Source of the DNA: Rhodothermales bacterium
GTDB lineage: Bacteria; Bacteroidota; Rhodothermia; Rhodothermales; UBA10348
NCBI GenBank assembly: GCA_017643395.1
Contig: JAEPNP010000001.1
Location: 1,927,806-1,991,805 of the forward strand
Reading direction: 5' to 3'
DNA length: 64,000 bases
Each line of letters opens with the position of its first letter. Position 1 is the stretch's first letter. Below, in pieces: positions 26,641 through 37,116 of the stretch. The translations under genes were made by a program, and so were the position numbers. A model generated the notes under the pieces. The model had not been told where the DNA came from. It saw nothing but the letters and a program-made list of their open reading frames with translations, and made no database searches.

Positions 26641-29600
26641 TTGCACCGCCTGCCCCCCTTAATATTCTTCCTGGGCGTCCTGACGGCCTTTCCGGCTTCG
26701 GGACAGGAAGGTCCTGGCATGGGCCTGGACCCCTCCAGACGACTGACACAGGCCGTTTCTGAATCCTGGGGCGAGGAGGAGGGCCTGCCTCAGAGCAGCG
26801 TGCGCTCCTTGCTGCAGACGCCGGACGGGTATCTGTGGGCCGGCACGCAGGGCGGACTCGTTCGATTCAACGGTCGGCAGTTCGATGTCTTTGACCGGTC
26901 GAATTCCGCAGCCTTTGTGGCTTCCCACGGCACCCGAAGTCTGCTGTGGGCGGAGGACTCGCTTTGGGTCGGCACTTCAGGGTCGGGACTGCTCCGCTGG
27001 GACGGCAGCGCACTGGTACGGGCCGGCTTGCCGGAAGAGCTCAGCCGCAGCGTAATTTCCTCCATCGCGGCCCACCCGGAAGGCACCGTCTGGGCAGCGA
27101 CCTTTGGAGACGGCGTATTTGTGTATCCCGTAGGCGGAGGGCCCATCCGCAGGATCACCGCAGCCTGGGGCCTCCCGGATGATTACACCACCGCGATCTC
27201 GATTGAGTCGGACGGGACCGCCTGGTTAGGTACGAAGTCCGGGCTGGCCCGCATCAAGGATGGCCAGCTCACGGTCTGGGATGAGGACGATGGGCTCCCG
27301 AGCAGCGAAATCACGTCCGTCATAAGCACCAGCACCGGGCTGATCTCAGTCGGCACCAAGGCAGGTCTCCGGGTTTTCGACGGCACCCGCTTCACGACGG
27401 ACGTGGCCGCCGCCGACGAGGAGGTGGACGTACAGTTTGAGGACCGATTCGGCAGTCGGTGGCTTGGCACGACTACAGGCGGCGTGGTTCGCCTCACCTG
27501 GAACGGGATCGATCGTTACACCACAGAGCATGGTCTGACACACGACGCAGTGGCTGCCTTTGTGGAAGACGCCGAAGGCAGCGTCTGGATCGGCACCGAC
27601 GGAGGAGGTCTCAACCGGCTGCGTCCCGGGAAATTCGAGTCCTACACGGTGCTTGAGGGCATGGCCTCCAATATGGCCTACGGCGTATGGGTGGATCCGT
27701 CCAACCGCATCTGGGTGGGAAGCGAAAGTGATGGCATCTCGGTCATCGACCAGCAGGAAACCAGACTCATCACCACGCAGAACGGCCTGTCTGGAGACAA
27801 TGTGATGTCGATCGCAGGAACGAGCGATGGCGCGGTCTGGGCGGGTACCTACGGGGCGGGACTGAACCGTATCTCGCCGGAAGGAGACATCACCCATTTT
27901 TCGGCGGCCGACGGCCTGGCCCACGACGTGGTGTCCAGCATCGTGGTGGCACCGGGAGACGTGCTTTGGATCGGCACGGACGGGGGCGTCAGCCGATATG
28001 CCGACGGAGAGTTCTACAACACAACCGTCGATGATGGCCTGCCCAGCCCGTACATCATGTCGCTGTACCGAGACTCGGCCGGCGGGATCTGGGCCGGCAC
28101 GTACGACGGCGGCGTTGCCCACATCGAGGGAAGTCAGATTACGGTGTTCGACACGGACGCCGGCCTTGGTGTCAACATGGTGCTCGATGCGGTGGAGACG
28201 GCCCCCGGAGAAATCTGGCTCGCGACCTACGGCGGTGGCCTCTCTCGCGTCCAGCAGGCAGAAGTCACCACGCTGACCATGCAGGATGGTCTGTTTGACG
28301 ATACCATCTACGGGCTGGTTGTGGACGACCTCGGTCAGCTCTGGATGACGAGCCCGCGGGGCCTGTTTTCGGTGCCGGTGGCGGAGCTCAACGCCGTCGC
28401 GAACGGTGTTCGGGAGCGGGTGAATTCCACATCCTACGGTCGGGACGACGGCCTCAAGTCAAACGAGTTCAACGGCGGATTTCAGCCCGCTGCATGGAGA
28501 GGCCCGGACGGGCGACTGGTTTTCCCGTCCATCGAAGGAATCGCGGTGATCTCACCGCACAACGTGCCTCGAAACACGGTGGTGCCGCCGGTTCATCTGG
28601 AACATCTGAAGGTCGACGGTTCAACGACCACGTTCCACGCAGGACTGGTCACTGACGTCACACCGGGGCGCGTGGAGGTGGCATTCGCGGGGCTGAGCTT
28701 CATGGTACCGGAGGAAGTCCAATACCGGTACATGCTGGAGGGGTACGACGCGGACTGGACCTACACGTACGAGCCCAAGGCCGTCTACACGAACCTGCCC
28801 GCAAAGCAGATGCTCTTCCGGGTGCAGGCAGCCAACAATGACGGCCTGTGGAACGAGATTGGCGCGGAGATCGCCATCAACCGTCCGCCGCGGTTCTGGG
28901 AGACCGGCTGGTTCGCGGGACTGTGCCTGCTGCTGATCCTGGCCACCACCTGGCTGGCCGTCAAGTTGCGCCTCAAGGCCATGAAAGAGCGCCAGCGCCA
29001 GCTGGAGCAGACGGTTGCCGAGCGCACCAGGGACCTGCGGGAGGAGAAGGAGCGCGTTGAGGAAGCCAAGACAGTAATTGAGGCGCAGGCGGAAAAACTC
29101 AAGGAGCTCGACCGGTTCAAGACGAAGTTCTTCTCCAACGTCAGCCACGAATTCCGAACACCGCTGACCATGATCGTCGGTCCCCTCGAGAACGCCCTGA
29201 AGGGTCAGTACGGGGATCTGAGCGATGCGCTCCGGCGCCAGAGTCAGATCATGCTGCGCAACGCGCTGCGGCTGCTGAACCTGATCAACCAGTTGATGGA
29301 TCTGTCCAAGCTGGAGGCGGGACGCATGCCGCTCAAGGCCGGCGCCAAGAACATTGTCACGTTCATGCAGAACCTGCAGCTGACCGTGACGGCGCTCGCC
29401 GAGAAGAAGAATATCGAGATGCCGTTTGAGGCGCCGGGCAGGGACATCGAGCTCTACTTCGAGCCGGACAAAATGGAGAAGGTGTTCTACAACCTGCTCT
29501 CCAACGCGCTCAAGTTCACACCGGAAGGTGGTCGGGTAGGCATCTCCATCGCGGAAACCGACGACACCGTCACAGTCACCGTCAAGGATTCCGGCAAGGG

Positions 29601-31200
29601 CATCCCCAGGGAGCAGCTACCGCACGTGTTCGACCGCTTTCATCAGGTCGAGGGCACCAAGTCCAACGACATCGAAGGCACCGGCATCGGTCTGTCCCTG
29701 GTCAAGGAAATGGTGCTGCTTCACGGCGGGGAGGTCTCCGTGGACAGCGAAGTAGGCGAGTGGACCGCATTCTCGGTCACGCTGCGCAAGGGGACCGAGC
29801 ACCTGCAGCAGGATCAGATTGTGGCGGAGATCACCTCCAGGGAGAACAACCTTTCGACGGTCGCCAAGCTGGCCGAGGGAGAGAACCTCGTCGAAGTTGA
29901 GGACAGGCACTGGAAGACGGTCAACCTGGATGCGCCCCTGATCATGGTGGCGGACGACAACCCGGACGTGCGGTCGTACGTATCGGAGATCCTGGAAACG
30001 CACGGATACCGCACGGTCAAGGCGTTCGACGGCCAGGACGGTCTTGAGAAAGCCCGCATCCGGCGCCCGCGCTTGATACTGTCGGACGTCATGATGCCGC
30101 GCATGGACGGGCTGGAGCTCTGCCGAGCCGTCAAGGCGGACCCGGAACTGAAGCACACACCCATCATCCTGCTGACGGCACGTGCTACCAATCAGTCCGC
30201 GATTGACGGGCTGGACTCGGGTGCGGATGACTATCTGCCGAAGCCGTTCAATACGAACGAACTCCTGGCCCGCATTGCAAACCTCATTCGCGGCAGGGAA
30301 GAGCAGCAGAAGCTGGTGGTCCAGACCGAGGAACTCGAAAAGCGTGTCGACGAGCAGGTCGACATCATTCTGAGTCAGCGCAAGAACTACGAAGCGACCA
30401 TTCTTTCAGAGCGCGACCGCGCGATCGCGGCGTCGCAACTCAAGCAGAACATTCTCGACAACGTCAGTCACGAATTCCGCACGCCGCTGACGGCCATCAT
30501 GGGATTCGCAGAGATCCTGGCGGAGACAACCGTAGAAGAGGATCGCGAATTCGTGGATACGATCCGGGAGAACGGAGAGCGCCTGCTTGCCACACTGGAC
30601 GGCATTCTGCGGCTGGCCAACCTGCGTAGCAATCCGGAGTTTGTCGAGCGCCGGCGAACGGAACTGGGCACCCTGGTAGAAGAAGTGTTGGAGGATGTCT
30701 CCCGGGAGCACGGCACCACAGGGCACACGGTGCAATTCAACGCCGGCACCGAGCCCGCCATGGCCGAGATCAACACCCGGGCGGTTTCGACAGCCGTGGA
30801 AAACGTGCTGGAGAACGCATTCAAGTTCTCGCCGAACGGCGGCAATATTACCGTGACGGTGGAGAATGTGGCGCGCGGTGTGCAGATCAGCGTGAGCGAT
30901 GAGGGCATCGGTATCCCGCCGGATCGTTGCGAGGACGCGTTCGAGCCGTTCAAGCAGGTATCACAGGGCCTGGCGCGCGAGTACGGAGGTGTGGGCATCG
31001 GTCTTTCAGTTGCCCGGGAGCTCGTTGAGGACCATGCCGGCACCATCAGGCTGCACAGCCAGGTCGGAGAAGGCACGACCATCCGGATCTGGCTACCGCT
31101 TGAACGCACCGATCTCACGAAGGAAGAGTCCCCGGACCGGCCCGCCGTGCAGCCGCCGTCGCACCGACGCGCGCCGGATGCCGGAACGTCTATCGCCTGA
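26641..31200 (+). CDS. Two-component propeller hybrid sensor with two kinase modules
   Basis: 1519 residues, TTG start leading into a signal peptide (LPPLIFFLGVLTAFPASGQ). Periplasmic part: about 14 Reg_prop-like propeller repeats (WAGTQGGLVRFNG, WIGTDGGGLNRL, WAGTYGAGLNRI) to about residue 640, then a Y_Y_Y domain. One TM (about 757-778) and a coiled coil follow. Cytoplasmic part: HisKA with SHEFRTP (His about 836), HATPase (DSGKGIP, GTGIGLSLV), receiver domain (VADDNPDV, phospho-acceptor in LSDVMMP, KPFN), then a second HisKA (SHEFRTP, about 1277) and second HATPase (DEGIGIP, GVGIGLSVA). The usual family ends in an AraC-type HTH after the receiver; here a second kinase replaces it. Confidence 0.9.
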   Translation: MHRLPPLIFFLGVLTAFPASGQEGPGMGLDPSRRLTQAVSESWGEEEGLPQSSVRSLLQTPDGYLWAGTQGGLVRFNGRQFDVFDRSNSAAFVASHGTRSLLWAEDSLWVGTSGSGLLRWDGSALVRAGLPEELSRSVISSIAAHPEGTVWAATFGDGVFVYPVGGGPIRRITAAWGLPDDYTTAISIESDGTAWLGTKSGLARIKDGQLTVWDEDDGLPSSEITSVISTSTGLISVGTKAGLRVFDGTRFTTDVAAADEEVDVQFEDRFGSRWLGTTTGGVVRLTWNGIDRYTTEHGLTHDAVAAFVEDAEGSVWIGTDGGGLNRLRPGKFESYTVLEGMASNMAYGVWVDPSNRIWVGSESDGISVIDQQETRLITTQNGLSGDNVMSIAGTSDGAVWAGTYGAGLNRISPEGDITHFSAADGLAHDVVSSIVVAPGDVLWIGTDGGVSRYADGEFYNTTVDDGLPSPYIMSLYRDSAGGIWAGTYDGGVAHIEGSQITVFDTDAGLGVNMVLDAVETAPGEIWLATYGGGLSRVQQAEVTTLTMQDGLFDDTIYGLVVDDLGQLWMTSPRGLFSVPVAELNAVANGVRERVNSTSYGRDDGLKSNEFNGGFQPAAWRGPDGRLVFPSIEGIAVISPHNVPRNTVVPPVHLEHLKVDGSTTTFHAGLVTDVTPGRVEVAFAGLSFMVPEEVQYRYMLEGYDADWTYTYEPKAVYTNLPAKQMLFRVQAANNDGLWNEIGAEIAINRPPRFWETGWFAGLCLLLILATTWLAVKLRLKAMKERQRQLEQTVAERTRDLREEKERVEEAKTVIEAQAEKLKELDRFKTKFFSNVSHEFRTPLTMIVGPLENALKGQYGDLSDALRRQSQIMLRNALRLLNLINQLMDLSKLEAGRMPLKAGAKNIVTFMQNLQLTVTALAEKKNIEMPFEAPGRDIELYFEPDKMEKVFYNLLSNALKFTPEGGRVGISIAETDDTVTVTVKDSGKGIPREQLPHVFDRFHQVEGTKSNDIEGTGIGLSLVKEMVLLHGGEVSVDSEVGEWTAFSVTLRKGTEHLQQDQIVAEITSRENNLSTVAKLAEGENLVEVEDRHWKTVNLDAPLIMVADDNPDVRSYVSEILETHGYRTVKAFDGQDGLEKARIRRPRLILSDVMMPRMDGLELCRAVKADPELKHTPIILLTARATNQSAIDGLDSGADDYLPKPFNTNELLARIANLIRGREEQQKLVVQTEELEKRVDEQVDIILSQRKNYEATILSERDRAIAASQLKQNILDNVSHEFRTPLTAIMGFAEILAETTVEEDREFVDTIRENGERLLATLDGILRLANLRSNPEFVERRRTELGTLVEEVLEDVSREHGTTGHTVQFNAGTEPAMAEINTRAVSTAVENVLENAFKFSPNGGNITVTVENVARGVQISVSDEGIGIPPDRCEDAFEPFKQVSQGLAREYGGVGIGLSVARELVEDHAGTIRLHSQVGEGTTIRIWLPLERTDLTKEESPDRPAVQPPSHRRAPDAGTSIA

Positions 31201-32545
31201 TCAGGCCGCCGGGAAAGACCACCTCACTTTCGTTCCCGTCATGTCCGACTGCGGCGACTCCGAACAGGAAGTTGTCGATGACGATGCCCTCCAGCGTGTA
31301 CTGGGTTGCGCCGGTCACGAATCTCCTGTGCTGCCATTGCGGGGCAGTCGTGTCGCGCCAATACACCGCGTAGCCTGCGACGTTCGGATCTTCGGGGGCT
31401 TCCCAGGCGAGTGTCGTGGAGGGACGCACGGCCCCTCCAATGCGCACCCGTTCCGGTGCGGGCGGCGCCCATGCGAGCCCGGCAAGAGAGATGACGTTGA
31501 CCCCGGTCAGTTTGGCGGCGTACTCGAAGTTGACTCCCTCGATGACGTCCCCGTACGCGATCCCGTTCTCGGTCCTTAGATCCTGGTGCTGGCGGTTGTA
31601 GTTCTCATGGGCCTCCATGATGCGCACACCCGCAAAACCGGCGTCGTTGAAGGGACGGTGGTGCCCGCCACGTCCAAACCGGTCCAGCCGGTAGATCATC
31701 ATGGGGTTCATCTCCGGCATGTACGTGCGCGTCATGCGGTGCACGTACCGGGCAATCTGACGGGACACCCCATCGACCTCACCGCCGTAGAATCGACGCG
31801 AACGGCGAGCCTGCTCGGACTCCGTCACAGGCGTGGGCTCGGAGAAAATGCGGAAGGCTCTGTTGTCGATGACTCCGTCGACGCCCTCGATGTTGCCGAT
31901 CATGTCATTGTTGAGCACACCGACGATGTGCCAGTCCTGCTCCTGTGCCACCGCGGCCATGTGCTGCCCCCCGAACAGACCCTGCTCCTCTCCGCTCAGT
32001 CCCGCATAGACTACCGAGTTGGGGAACTCATACTGCGTCAGAATGCGCGCGGCCTCCAGGGTGCCTGCCATGCCGGAGGCGTTGTCATTGGCTCCGGGTG
32101 AGTCATCCGTAAAGTTGTTGGAGCTCGACACCCGGCTGTCGATGTCGCCCGACATGATGACATACCGGTCCGGGTAATCGGTGCCCCGCTGGATTGCCAC
32201 CACGTTCACGATCCAGGTGTCCGTCGGAATGCGACTGGACACGCCGGCTTCCACCAGGTAGCGCTGGTAGAAGACCTCCAGGCAGCCTCCGCACGCCTCA
32301 GAGATCCGGTCGAACTCAGCCTTGATCCACCGTCGCGCCGCTCCGATGCCACGCGTATCGCTCAGCGTGTCGGACAGCGTGTGTCGCGTGCCGAATTCCG
32401 CCAGGGTGCGGATGTCTGCCTCCAGTCTTTCGGGCGATGGGGCCGTGGCAATCTCGTAGATCCGGGCATCCGTCGCCGGAGGCGTTTGGGCCTGGACGGT
32501 CCCGGAGAGCAGGAGGAGGGCTGGGAGGAGTGAAGCGTAGCGCAT
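31190..32545 (-). CDS. Secreted M28-family metallopeptidase
   Basis: 451 residues with a clear signal peptide (SLLPALLLLSGTVQAQ). The M28 aminopeptidase fold shows SGDIDSR (132-138), GANDNASGMAGTLEAARIL (from 151), GLSGEEQGLFGG (182-193, catalytic Glu pair), NNDMIGN (212-218) and GRGGHHRPF with the last His. The first zinc ligand, normally His in GHxDS, is Asp here. A fibronectin-like C-terminal domain (TLAWEAPEDPNVAGYAVYW) follows. Tail-to-tail with the hybrid kinase (11-base overlap), head-to-head with the subtilase gene. Confidence 0.85.
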   Translation of the reverse strand: MRYASLLPALLLLSGTVQAQTPPATDARIYEIATAPSPERLEADIRTLAEFGTRHTLSDTLSDTRGIGAARRWIKAEFDRISEACGGCLEVFYQRYLVEAGVSSRIPTDTWIVNVVAIQRGTDYPDRYVIMSGDIDSRVSSSNNFTDDSPGANDNASGMAGTLEAARILTQYEFPNSVVYAGLSGEEQGLFGGQHMAAVAQEQDWHIVGVLNNDMIGNIEGVDGVIDNRAFRIFSEPTPVTESEQARRSRRFYGGEVDGVSRQIARYVHRMTRTYMPEMNPMMIYRLDRFGRGGHHRPFNDAGFAGVRIMEAHENYNRQHQDLRTENGIAYGDVIEGVNFEYAAKLTGVNVISLAGLAWAPPAPERVRIGGAVRPSTTLAWEAPEDPNVAGYAVYWRDTTAPQWQHRRFVTGATQYTLEGIVIDNFLFGVAAVGHDGNESEVVFPGGLIRR

Positions 32546-32584
32546 GAACCGGTGGCTTGGTCGTGTGGAGCCCGAAAATAGGAT

Positions 32585-32611
32585 TTAAGTCTGGTGTGTG
32601 GCGGCCGATAC
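32585..32611 (+). promoter_or_regulatory. Sigma-28-like promoter of the subtilase gene
   Basis: TTAAGTCT (32585-32592), exactly 11 bases, GCCGATAC (32604-32611). Seven of eight bases of the -10 box equal the FliA consensus GCCGATAA. It ends 76 bases before the subtilase ATG. Confidence 0.75.
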
Positions 32612-32687
32612 CCCCCCTGCGGCTCTCCGTCTGTTTAGGCGGCAGTTCGGGGTGCCGACAACACTTCCCCCATCCAGACACACTGGT

Positions 32688-35600
32688 ATGCGCACCGCAC
32701 CGATCTTCCTTTTTCTCTTCGCCCTCACCCTCGCGGGTTGTGCCGACAACATGGTGTCGGACAAGTCGCGCCAGGCGGAGCAGAATTTCACTCTGGACGC
32801 CTACACCACGGCCGACGCGGACAAGATTCGCCATCGCGACAAGTTCCGCACCAAGACCGCCGGCAAGACCGCGGGCATGGTGGGCCTCATCGTCGAGACC
32901 CAGAAGCTGGTTGACCGCAACAAGCTGGTCGACCGCTACAAGCTGGTTGACCGCAACAAGCTGGTCGATCGTCACAAGCTGGTGGACCGCCATCGTTTTG
33001 ACAACGTGTTCTATGGCCTGGCCATCGACATCGATGAGACGATGCTGGATACTATCCTGACGATGATGGCCAATGATCCGGAGATCATCTGGGTCGAGCC
33101 TGACCTGCTCATGGATGTGTTGGCGAACCCGCGTACCCAGGACACCGGAACAGGCCAGCTCATGCCGTGGGGCATCGAGCGCGTCGGCGGCCAGAAATCC
33201 ACCACAGCGTCAGGAGACGGATCCGGTTCGGTGACCGGCCCCCACGTATTCGTCCTGGATACCGGGGTGCGTGGTCGGGACCTGAACCTTGTCGAGAGCC
33301 GCAACTTCTCGGATGAAATGACTGCCGAGGACCACGAGGGCCACGGCACGCACATCGCCGGCACCATTGGCGGCATGGACAATGCGACGGACGTGGTCGG
33401 TGTCGCCCCTGGCGTGGCCATGCACTCCTTCAAGGTGCTCAACAACAACGGGTCGGCGGACGAGGCCATGACGGTCAAGGCGCTCGACGAGGTCATCGGC
33501 TTCAAGATTGCCAACCCGGCCACCCCGGTGGTGGTCAATCTCTCGCTGGGTGCCGATGTCGGCTCGACGGATCCAACCGCGCTGGACATCGCCGTGCAGG
33601 CCGCGATTGATGCCGGAGTGGTCGTGGTCGTCTCCGCCGGCAACAACGGCGTCGAGATGAGCACGGTTATGCCTGGACGTGTGCCGGGCGCCATTACCGT
33701 CGGCAGCCACGACGTGTTCAATCGCGCGAGCCAATTCTCCAACTACGGCCCGGCCGTGGACATCTACGCACCGGGAGAGACCATCCTGTCGCTGGCGCCG
33801 GGCCTGGGCGGGGAGGTCGACCTCTACCTGGCCGACGGCACCTCGATGGCCACAGGCCACGTGACCGGAGCTGCCGCCCTGCTGCTGGCCGAGGACCCCA
33901 ACATGAGTCCTGCTCAGGTGCAGAACGCGCTCATCGCGACGGCCGAAGTCCGGGTTCTCGGCGCTCCTGCCGGTACCACCGACAAAGGCCTGTGGGTAGG
34001 CCAGTTGGAAATGGACGAGGTCGACGTGCCTCCATTCTTCCAGTTCGCCATCGCTTCGGGCAACTCGCTCGAGATGAACGGCGGTGTGCACATCGGTGTC
34101 GAGTCCTCCCTGTCCGCGACGATGAACGCATCGGTGTACTCCAGCGGTGACCTCAAGCTGTCTGGGCAGGGTAACCTGGTCGAAGGGTTCGGCTACCACA
34201 AGGGCAGCCTGGACGGTGCGTCCAACGCCTTTCAGCCGCGCTACAATCCCACGAACGAGCCGGTCCATGCGACTGTCGATGAAATCAACATGCCGTACCT
34301 GGTGGCCGACAACCTCGAGCCACTGGCGACGAAAGTGCACAGGGACGGCCTGATCCTGAGCGGTACGGTGTCCATGGGTACCTGCCTGGCGCCTGAGATC
34401 TGGTATGTCAACGGGTCGGTCGAGACCGAAGGGACGACAACCTTCTCTGGCTTCGGCATCATTGTCGCCACAGGCGACATCAAGATCAGCGACGATCTCT
34501 TCACGGCCATCACCGGTGAGGAGAGCCAGATCGGGCTGTATACCAACGGCAAAGTGGAGACCACCACCCGGGTAGACATCGCCGCACAGATCTTCGCCAA
34601 CGGTACGCCCACATTCGAAAACGGGACACGCATTCTCGGCAACATCGTCACCCAGGGGGGTGTGGACTTCAAAGGCGACGCGGAGGTGCTGTATCGCCCC
34701 GCATCGCCGGCCCTGACCGAGCCCATCTGGCCCGTCGGCAACTGGGACGGCTCCTGCCCCGAAATCAATGACTCCGGCGAGGCACCGGATCTGAGCGTCT
34801 CCAACGTGACGGTCGATGAGGCGGTCGGCCAGGCCCGCGTGGAGCTAGGCCTTTCGTTTGCGACCTCGCAGCACGTGACGCTGGACTACTCGACGCAGGA
34901 CGGTTCGGCAGAAGCCGGTCGTGACTACACGTCCAGCAACGGCACCCTGACGCTTCAGCCGGGCACGAACGCGTGGACGCTCTTTGTCCCGATTACCCAG
35001 GACAATGTGTATGAGGCCGGGTCGGAGTCCTTCACCATGGCCTTCACCAACGGGCAACACGTGAACCTGCCCGCAAACCCGATCACCGTAACGATTTCCG
35101 ACGATGATCCCCTCCCCACAATCAGGGCCGAGAACGGTTCAGTGGACGAGGGAGAGCCCACCGCAGTCGCGAACATAGCGCTTTCGAATCCCAGCCAGTT
35201 CCCTGTGTCGGTGGCGTGGGAGACCCAGAGTGGCACCGCATCTTCGTCTGGCGACTATTCGCACGCCTCCGGTCAGGTGACAATCCCGGCCTATCAGACC
35301 AAAGCGCAGGTCAGCGTCGACGTGCATGAAGATTCTCAGCCGGAAGCAACTGAGACCTTCAAGATCGCTATCGCGAATCCAGAGGGTGCGTCGATGGGGT
35401 TGGCGCTCGGAACGATCACACTGAAGGACAATGAGCCGGCCATCCGGATCGGTGACCAGGCTGCCGACGAGCGCGACGGATCTGTCACACTGGACGTCAC
35501 GCTTACCCGCGCCAGTCCCTACCCGGTTACGGCTGAGTTTGCGTCTTCGGACGGTACCGCCGGAACCTCGGAGTACGCTGCGGTCAGCGGAACACTGACG

Positions 35601-36905
35601 TTTGCACCGGGCGAGACGCACAAGAGCATTGCGACAAGTCTGACGGACAACGCCACTCCTCAGCACAACCGCACCTTCACTGTCGCACTCGGTAACGTCG
35701 CGCATGCCCACGTCGACAAAGGGCAGGCGACATTTACCATTCGTGACGACGAGCCTACTGTCTCCGTCGAAAACACCGGCAACGTGGACGAGGGTGCGGG
35801 CAGCATGACCTTTCGAGTCAAGCTGGATCGGACCGGCGCATACCCGGTCACGGTCAACTTCGCCTCCGTAGATGGAGCCACGACCGCCTCAGCTGCGGTG
35901 TCGGGGACCGACTATGATGCGGCATCCGGCCAGTTGACCTTCCAGCCCGGAGAGACCGAAAAACTCGTTGCTGTCGGGGTTCTCGACAATCAGCTGGTTC
36001 AGCCGGACCGTCAGCTCACGCTTGCCCTGTCGGGTGCGCAGAATGCCCACACGGGTTCCATGTCGGCAAGCGGCACGATCTACGACAACGAGCCGCGTGT
36101 TTCGATCCACGATGCCTCGGCGGTCGAAGGTGCAGGCACCATGGTCTTCCAGGTGCAGCTGAACAACCCGAGCACGCAGCCCGTGACGGTTGCTTACTCT
36201 ACGCAGAGCGCCACCGCCACGTCAGGAGCCGACTTTGTCGCGGCCTCCTCTTCGATGACGATTCCGACCGGTCAAACCTCCGGCACGGTGTCAATCGGTC
36301 TGCTGGATGACGACGACTATGAGGGCGATGAGGTCTTTGCGGTGATCATCGACAGTGCCACGGGCGCCGGCGTCGACGACAACGCAGCGGCGGGCCAGAT
36401 CCAGGACAACGATGCGCCTCCGGCCCCGCCTGCTCCCCCGACCACCTCTGTTCAGGTGCTGGACACGTTCGCTGCCACCGCCTTTGGCGGCAACGACGGC
36501 AGCAACAACTGGGCCTCCGACTGGGAGGAAATCGGCGAGAGCGATGGTGTCTCCAGCGGCAGGGTACGAGTCGTGTCGTCCGGTAACTGCCAAAGCGGCA
36601 GCTGCGCCCGTCTCTATTCCAGATGGGGCAACAACCGGGGCCTGGAGCGCACTGCAGACCTCGCTGGAACGAGTTCCGCCACCCTGACGCTCTATGCCAA
36701 CAAGCACAAATATAGAGGCCAGGCCGCGCTTCAAGTCTCGAACGGCGGCGGCTGGCACACGCTGAGCACCTTCGATTCGACGGGCGACCTCTCCTTCGAT
36801 ATCACGAGTTACATCTCGGGCTCCACCAAGGTGCGGGTTATCCAGACTGCCAACGGCAGCGGGGGTTACCTCTACATCGACAACGTGGAGATCACCGCGA
36901 ACTGA
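32688..36905 (+). CDS. Lipoprotein subtilase (S8) with Calx-beta repeats
   Basis: 1405 residues from the ATG that opens a lipoprotein signal (LFALTLAGC, Cys18). The frame is open upstream to 32598 but only this start gives an export signal. Residues 73-102 hold five tandem KLVDRN-type hexads, then an I9-like propeptide region. Peptidase S8: Asp in VLDTGVRG (about 191), His in GHGTHIAG (about 221), Asn in SAGNNG, Ser in DGTSMATGH (about 386). Residues about 445-690 resemble the PilX-type beta domain of the 38.5 kb protein. Five Calx-beta repeats (about 698-1244) and a C-terminal beta domain (NNWASDWEEI, YLYIDNVEI) follow. Likely a surface-anchored or released protease or adhesin processed by itself. 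Confidence 0.88.
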   Translation: MRTAPIFLFLFALTLAGCADNMVSDKSRQAEQNFTLDAYTTADADKIRHRDKFRTKTAGKTAGMVGLIVETQKLVDRNKLVDRYKLVDRNKLVDRHKLVDRHRFDNVFYGLAIDIDETMLDTILTMMANDPEIIWVEPDLLMDVLANPRTQDTGTGQLMPWGIERVGGQKSTTASGDGSGSVTGPHVFVLDTGVRGRDLNLVESRNFSDEMTAEDHEGHGTHIAGTIGGMDNATDVVGVAPGVAMHSFKVLNNNGSADEAMTVKALDEVIGFKIANPATPVVVNLSLGADVGSTDPTALDIAVQAAIDAGVVVVVSAGNNGVEMSTVMPGRVPGAITVGSHDVFNRASQFSNYGPAVDIYAPGETILSLAPGLGGEVDLYLADGTSMATGHVTGAAALLLAEDPNMSPAQVQNALIATAEVRVLGAPAGTTDKGLWVGQLEMDEVDVPPFFQFAIASGNSLEMNGGVHIGVESSLSATMNASVYSSGDLKLSGQGNLVEGFGYHKGSLDGASNAFQPRYNPTNEPVHATVDEINMPYLVADNLEPLATKVHRDGLILSGTVSMGTCLAPEIWYVNGSVETEGTTTFSGFGIIVATGDIKISDDLFTAITGEESQIGLYTNGKVETTTRVDIAAQIFANGTPTFENGTRILGNIVTQGGVDFKGDAEVLYRPASPALTEPIWPVGNWDGSCPEINDSGEAPDLSVSNVTVDEAVGQARVELGLSFATSQHVTLDYSTQDGSAEAGRDYTSSNGTLTLQPGTNAWTLFVPITQDNVYEAGSESFTMAFTNGQHVNLPANPITVTISDDDPLPTIRAENGSVDEGEPTAVANIALSNPSQFPVSVAWETQSGTASSSGDYSHASGQVTIPAYQTKAQVSVDVHEDSQPEATETFKIAIANPEGASMGLALGTITLKDNEPAIRIGDQAADERDGSVTLDVTLTRASPYPVTAEFASSDGTAGTSEYAAVSGTLTFAPGETHKSIATSLTDNATPQHNRTFTVALGNVAHAHVDKGQATFTIRDDEPTVSVENTGNVDEGAGSMTFRVKLDRTGAYPVTVNFASVDGATTASAAVSGTDYDAASGQLTFQPGETEKLVAVGVLDNQLVQPDRQLTLALSGAQNAHTGSMSASGTIYDNEPRVSIHDASAVEGAGTMVFQVQLNNPSTQPVTVAYSTQSATATSGADFVAASSSMTIPTGQTSGTVSIGLLDDDDYEGDEVFAVIIDSATGAGVDDNAAAGQIQDNDAPPAPPAPPTTSVQVLDTFAATAFGGNDGSNNWASDWEEIGESDGVSSGRVRVVSSGNCQSGSCARLYSRWGNNRGLERTADLAGTSSATLTLYANKHKYRGQAALQVSNGGGWHTLSTFDSTGDLSFDITSYISGSTKVRVIQTANGSGGYLYIDNVEITAN
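32904..32993 (+). repeat. Five tandem 18-bp repeats encoding KLVDRN-type hexads
   Basis: Five in-frame 18-base units encode KLVDRN, KLVDRY, KLVDRN, KLVDRH, KLVDRH. Third-base variation between units shows the peptide is conserved rather than freshly duplicated DNA. Lies between the lipid anchor and the propeptide of the subtilase. Confidence 0.9.
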
Positions 36906-36908
36906 GTT

Positions 36909-36980
36909 CAGGGCCAGAGCCTGCAGATTGGGATGAGGGCCGCTCCGGGTACGGGGCGGCCCTTTCTGCGTCTGGCCCTG
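36909..36980 (+). terminator. Nested hairpin terminator after the subtilase
   Basis: Inner stem GGGCCGC (36937-36943) with GCGGCCC (36956-36962) followed by TTTCT. An outer perfect 10-base arm CAGGGCCAGA (36909-36918) pairs with TCTGGCCCTG (36971-36980) around it. Confidence 0.75.
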
Positions 36981-37082
36981 GCATCGGTGCCCCCCCGGAG
37001 GGTGGCCCAGCCGGTGGCAGGTCGCCATGCGAACCCATGCGAACCGGGGAAGGCGTGGCACGGAGCCCATCGCCCGCATACG

Positions 37083-37116
37083 AAAAAGCCGTCGGCATCT
37101 GAGACGCCGACGGCTT
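37083..37116 (-). terminator. Rho-independent terminator of the leftward small RNA
   Basis: Perfect 11-base stem AAGCCGTCGGC / GCCGACGGCTT (37086-37096 and 37106-37116). On the minus strand the stem runs into a five-T tract (37083-37087), so it best serves leftward transcription; the plus-strand tract is interrupted. Confidence 0.8.
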